Shown piece after piece: positions 18,739 to 18,863 of a stretch of 18,863 nucleotides of DNA. The notes below the pieces were generated by a model that did no database searches, was not told the origin of the DNA, and saw only the letters and a list, made by a program, of their open reading frames with translations. The DNA is taken from the NCBI GenBank assembly GCA_902490355.1, contig CABUDN010000034.1, positions 1-18,863 on the forward strand, given 5' to 3'. Within the stretch, counting starts at the first letter, position 1. Each line of letters begins with the position of its first letter. Origin of the DNA: an uncultured Oscillibacter sp. Lineage in GTDB: Bacteria; Bacillota; Clostridia; Oscillospirales; Oscillospiraceae. A program made the translations under genes and the position numbers.

Positions 18739-18863
18739 TCACGTTTGCGGACGCACCGCAAAGCGGCCCAAAACTGAATAGAGCCGAATCATTCTGTCTG
18801 GGCGGGGCATCGGACAATATTTGTGATGTAAATTATTAAGGGACAACCGATTCTATCATATTT

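Noticed and set aside
18447..18839. A plus-strand open frame that would extend into the right-hand region.
   Set aside because: It overlaps the AI-2E gene in another frame, has no ribosome site and no recognisable domain.

Overview
The window looks like chromosomal DNA from a GC-rich, spore-forming, anaerobic Firmicute, most likely of the Oscillospiraceae (Clostridium cluster IV, near Oscillibacter or Flavonifractor). This is inferred from AGGAGG-type ribosome sites, strong sigma-A promoters, a SpoVT homologue with a sigma-G-like promoter, a perR-rubrerythrin operon and HPr with both His15 and Ser46. No rRNA, insertion sequence, CRISPR array or clear prophage was seen. Most genes are ordinary core or near-core genes, and nearly every gene boundary carries a readable promoter or a perfect stem-loop.

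Layout, left to right. 1-18 (-): first codons of a gene leaving the window. 273-1094 (+): TSUP-family permease. 1226-1768 (+): SpoVT-type sporulation regulator, then a terminator. 1864-3237 (+): sodium:amino-acid symporter (AGCS). 3321-5429 (+): two tandem COG0523/CobW GTPases. The first has a five-fold His-rich repeat; the second appears fused to a YcgQ/DUF1980-like C-terminal domain. 5430-5700: unexplained DNA with a decayed-looking open frame and an 18-bp perfect inverted repeat. 5771-7681 (+): LtaS-like phosphoglycerol transferase, sharing a terminator with the next operon. 10316-7750 (-): DUF4234, DUF2752 and uvrC in one apparent operon. 10719-10456 (-): HPr. 11913-10968 (-): perR-rubrerythrin, with a 21-bp perfect palindrome over the predicted transcription start. 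12087-12443 (+): small acidic lipoprotein. 12579-13268 (+): TrmO. 13511-13332 (-) and 13649-14017 (+): two small divergent helix-turn-helix proteins. 14159-14068 (-): tRNA-Ser(GGA). 14481-14302 (-): a 59-residue membrane-associated protein. 14627-15736 (+): histidine phosphatase-GNAT fusion. 17272-15780 (-): diacylglycerol-kinase-like protein coupled to a CoA-type Nudix hydrolase. 17414-18637 (+): AI-2E family permease. 18654 to the end: a strong promoter over a long hairpin with no gene, a candidate RNA or leader.

Themes: metal handling (two COG0523 GTPases), peroxide defence (PerR and rubrerythrin), envelope and lipid chemistry (LtaS-like enzyme, DAG kinase, several membrane proteins), and sporulation (SpoVT, possibly the lipoprotein). 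The points most worth a second look are the divergent promoters that share one self-complementary -35 hexamer at 17358-17363, the gene-less promoter and hairpin at the right end, the GTPase-DUF1980 fusion beside a His-repeat GTPase, and the phosphatase-acetyltransferase fusion. I did not find a clearly new multi-gene system.
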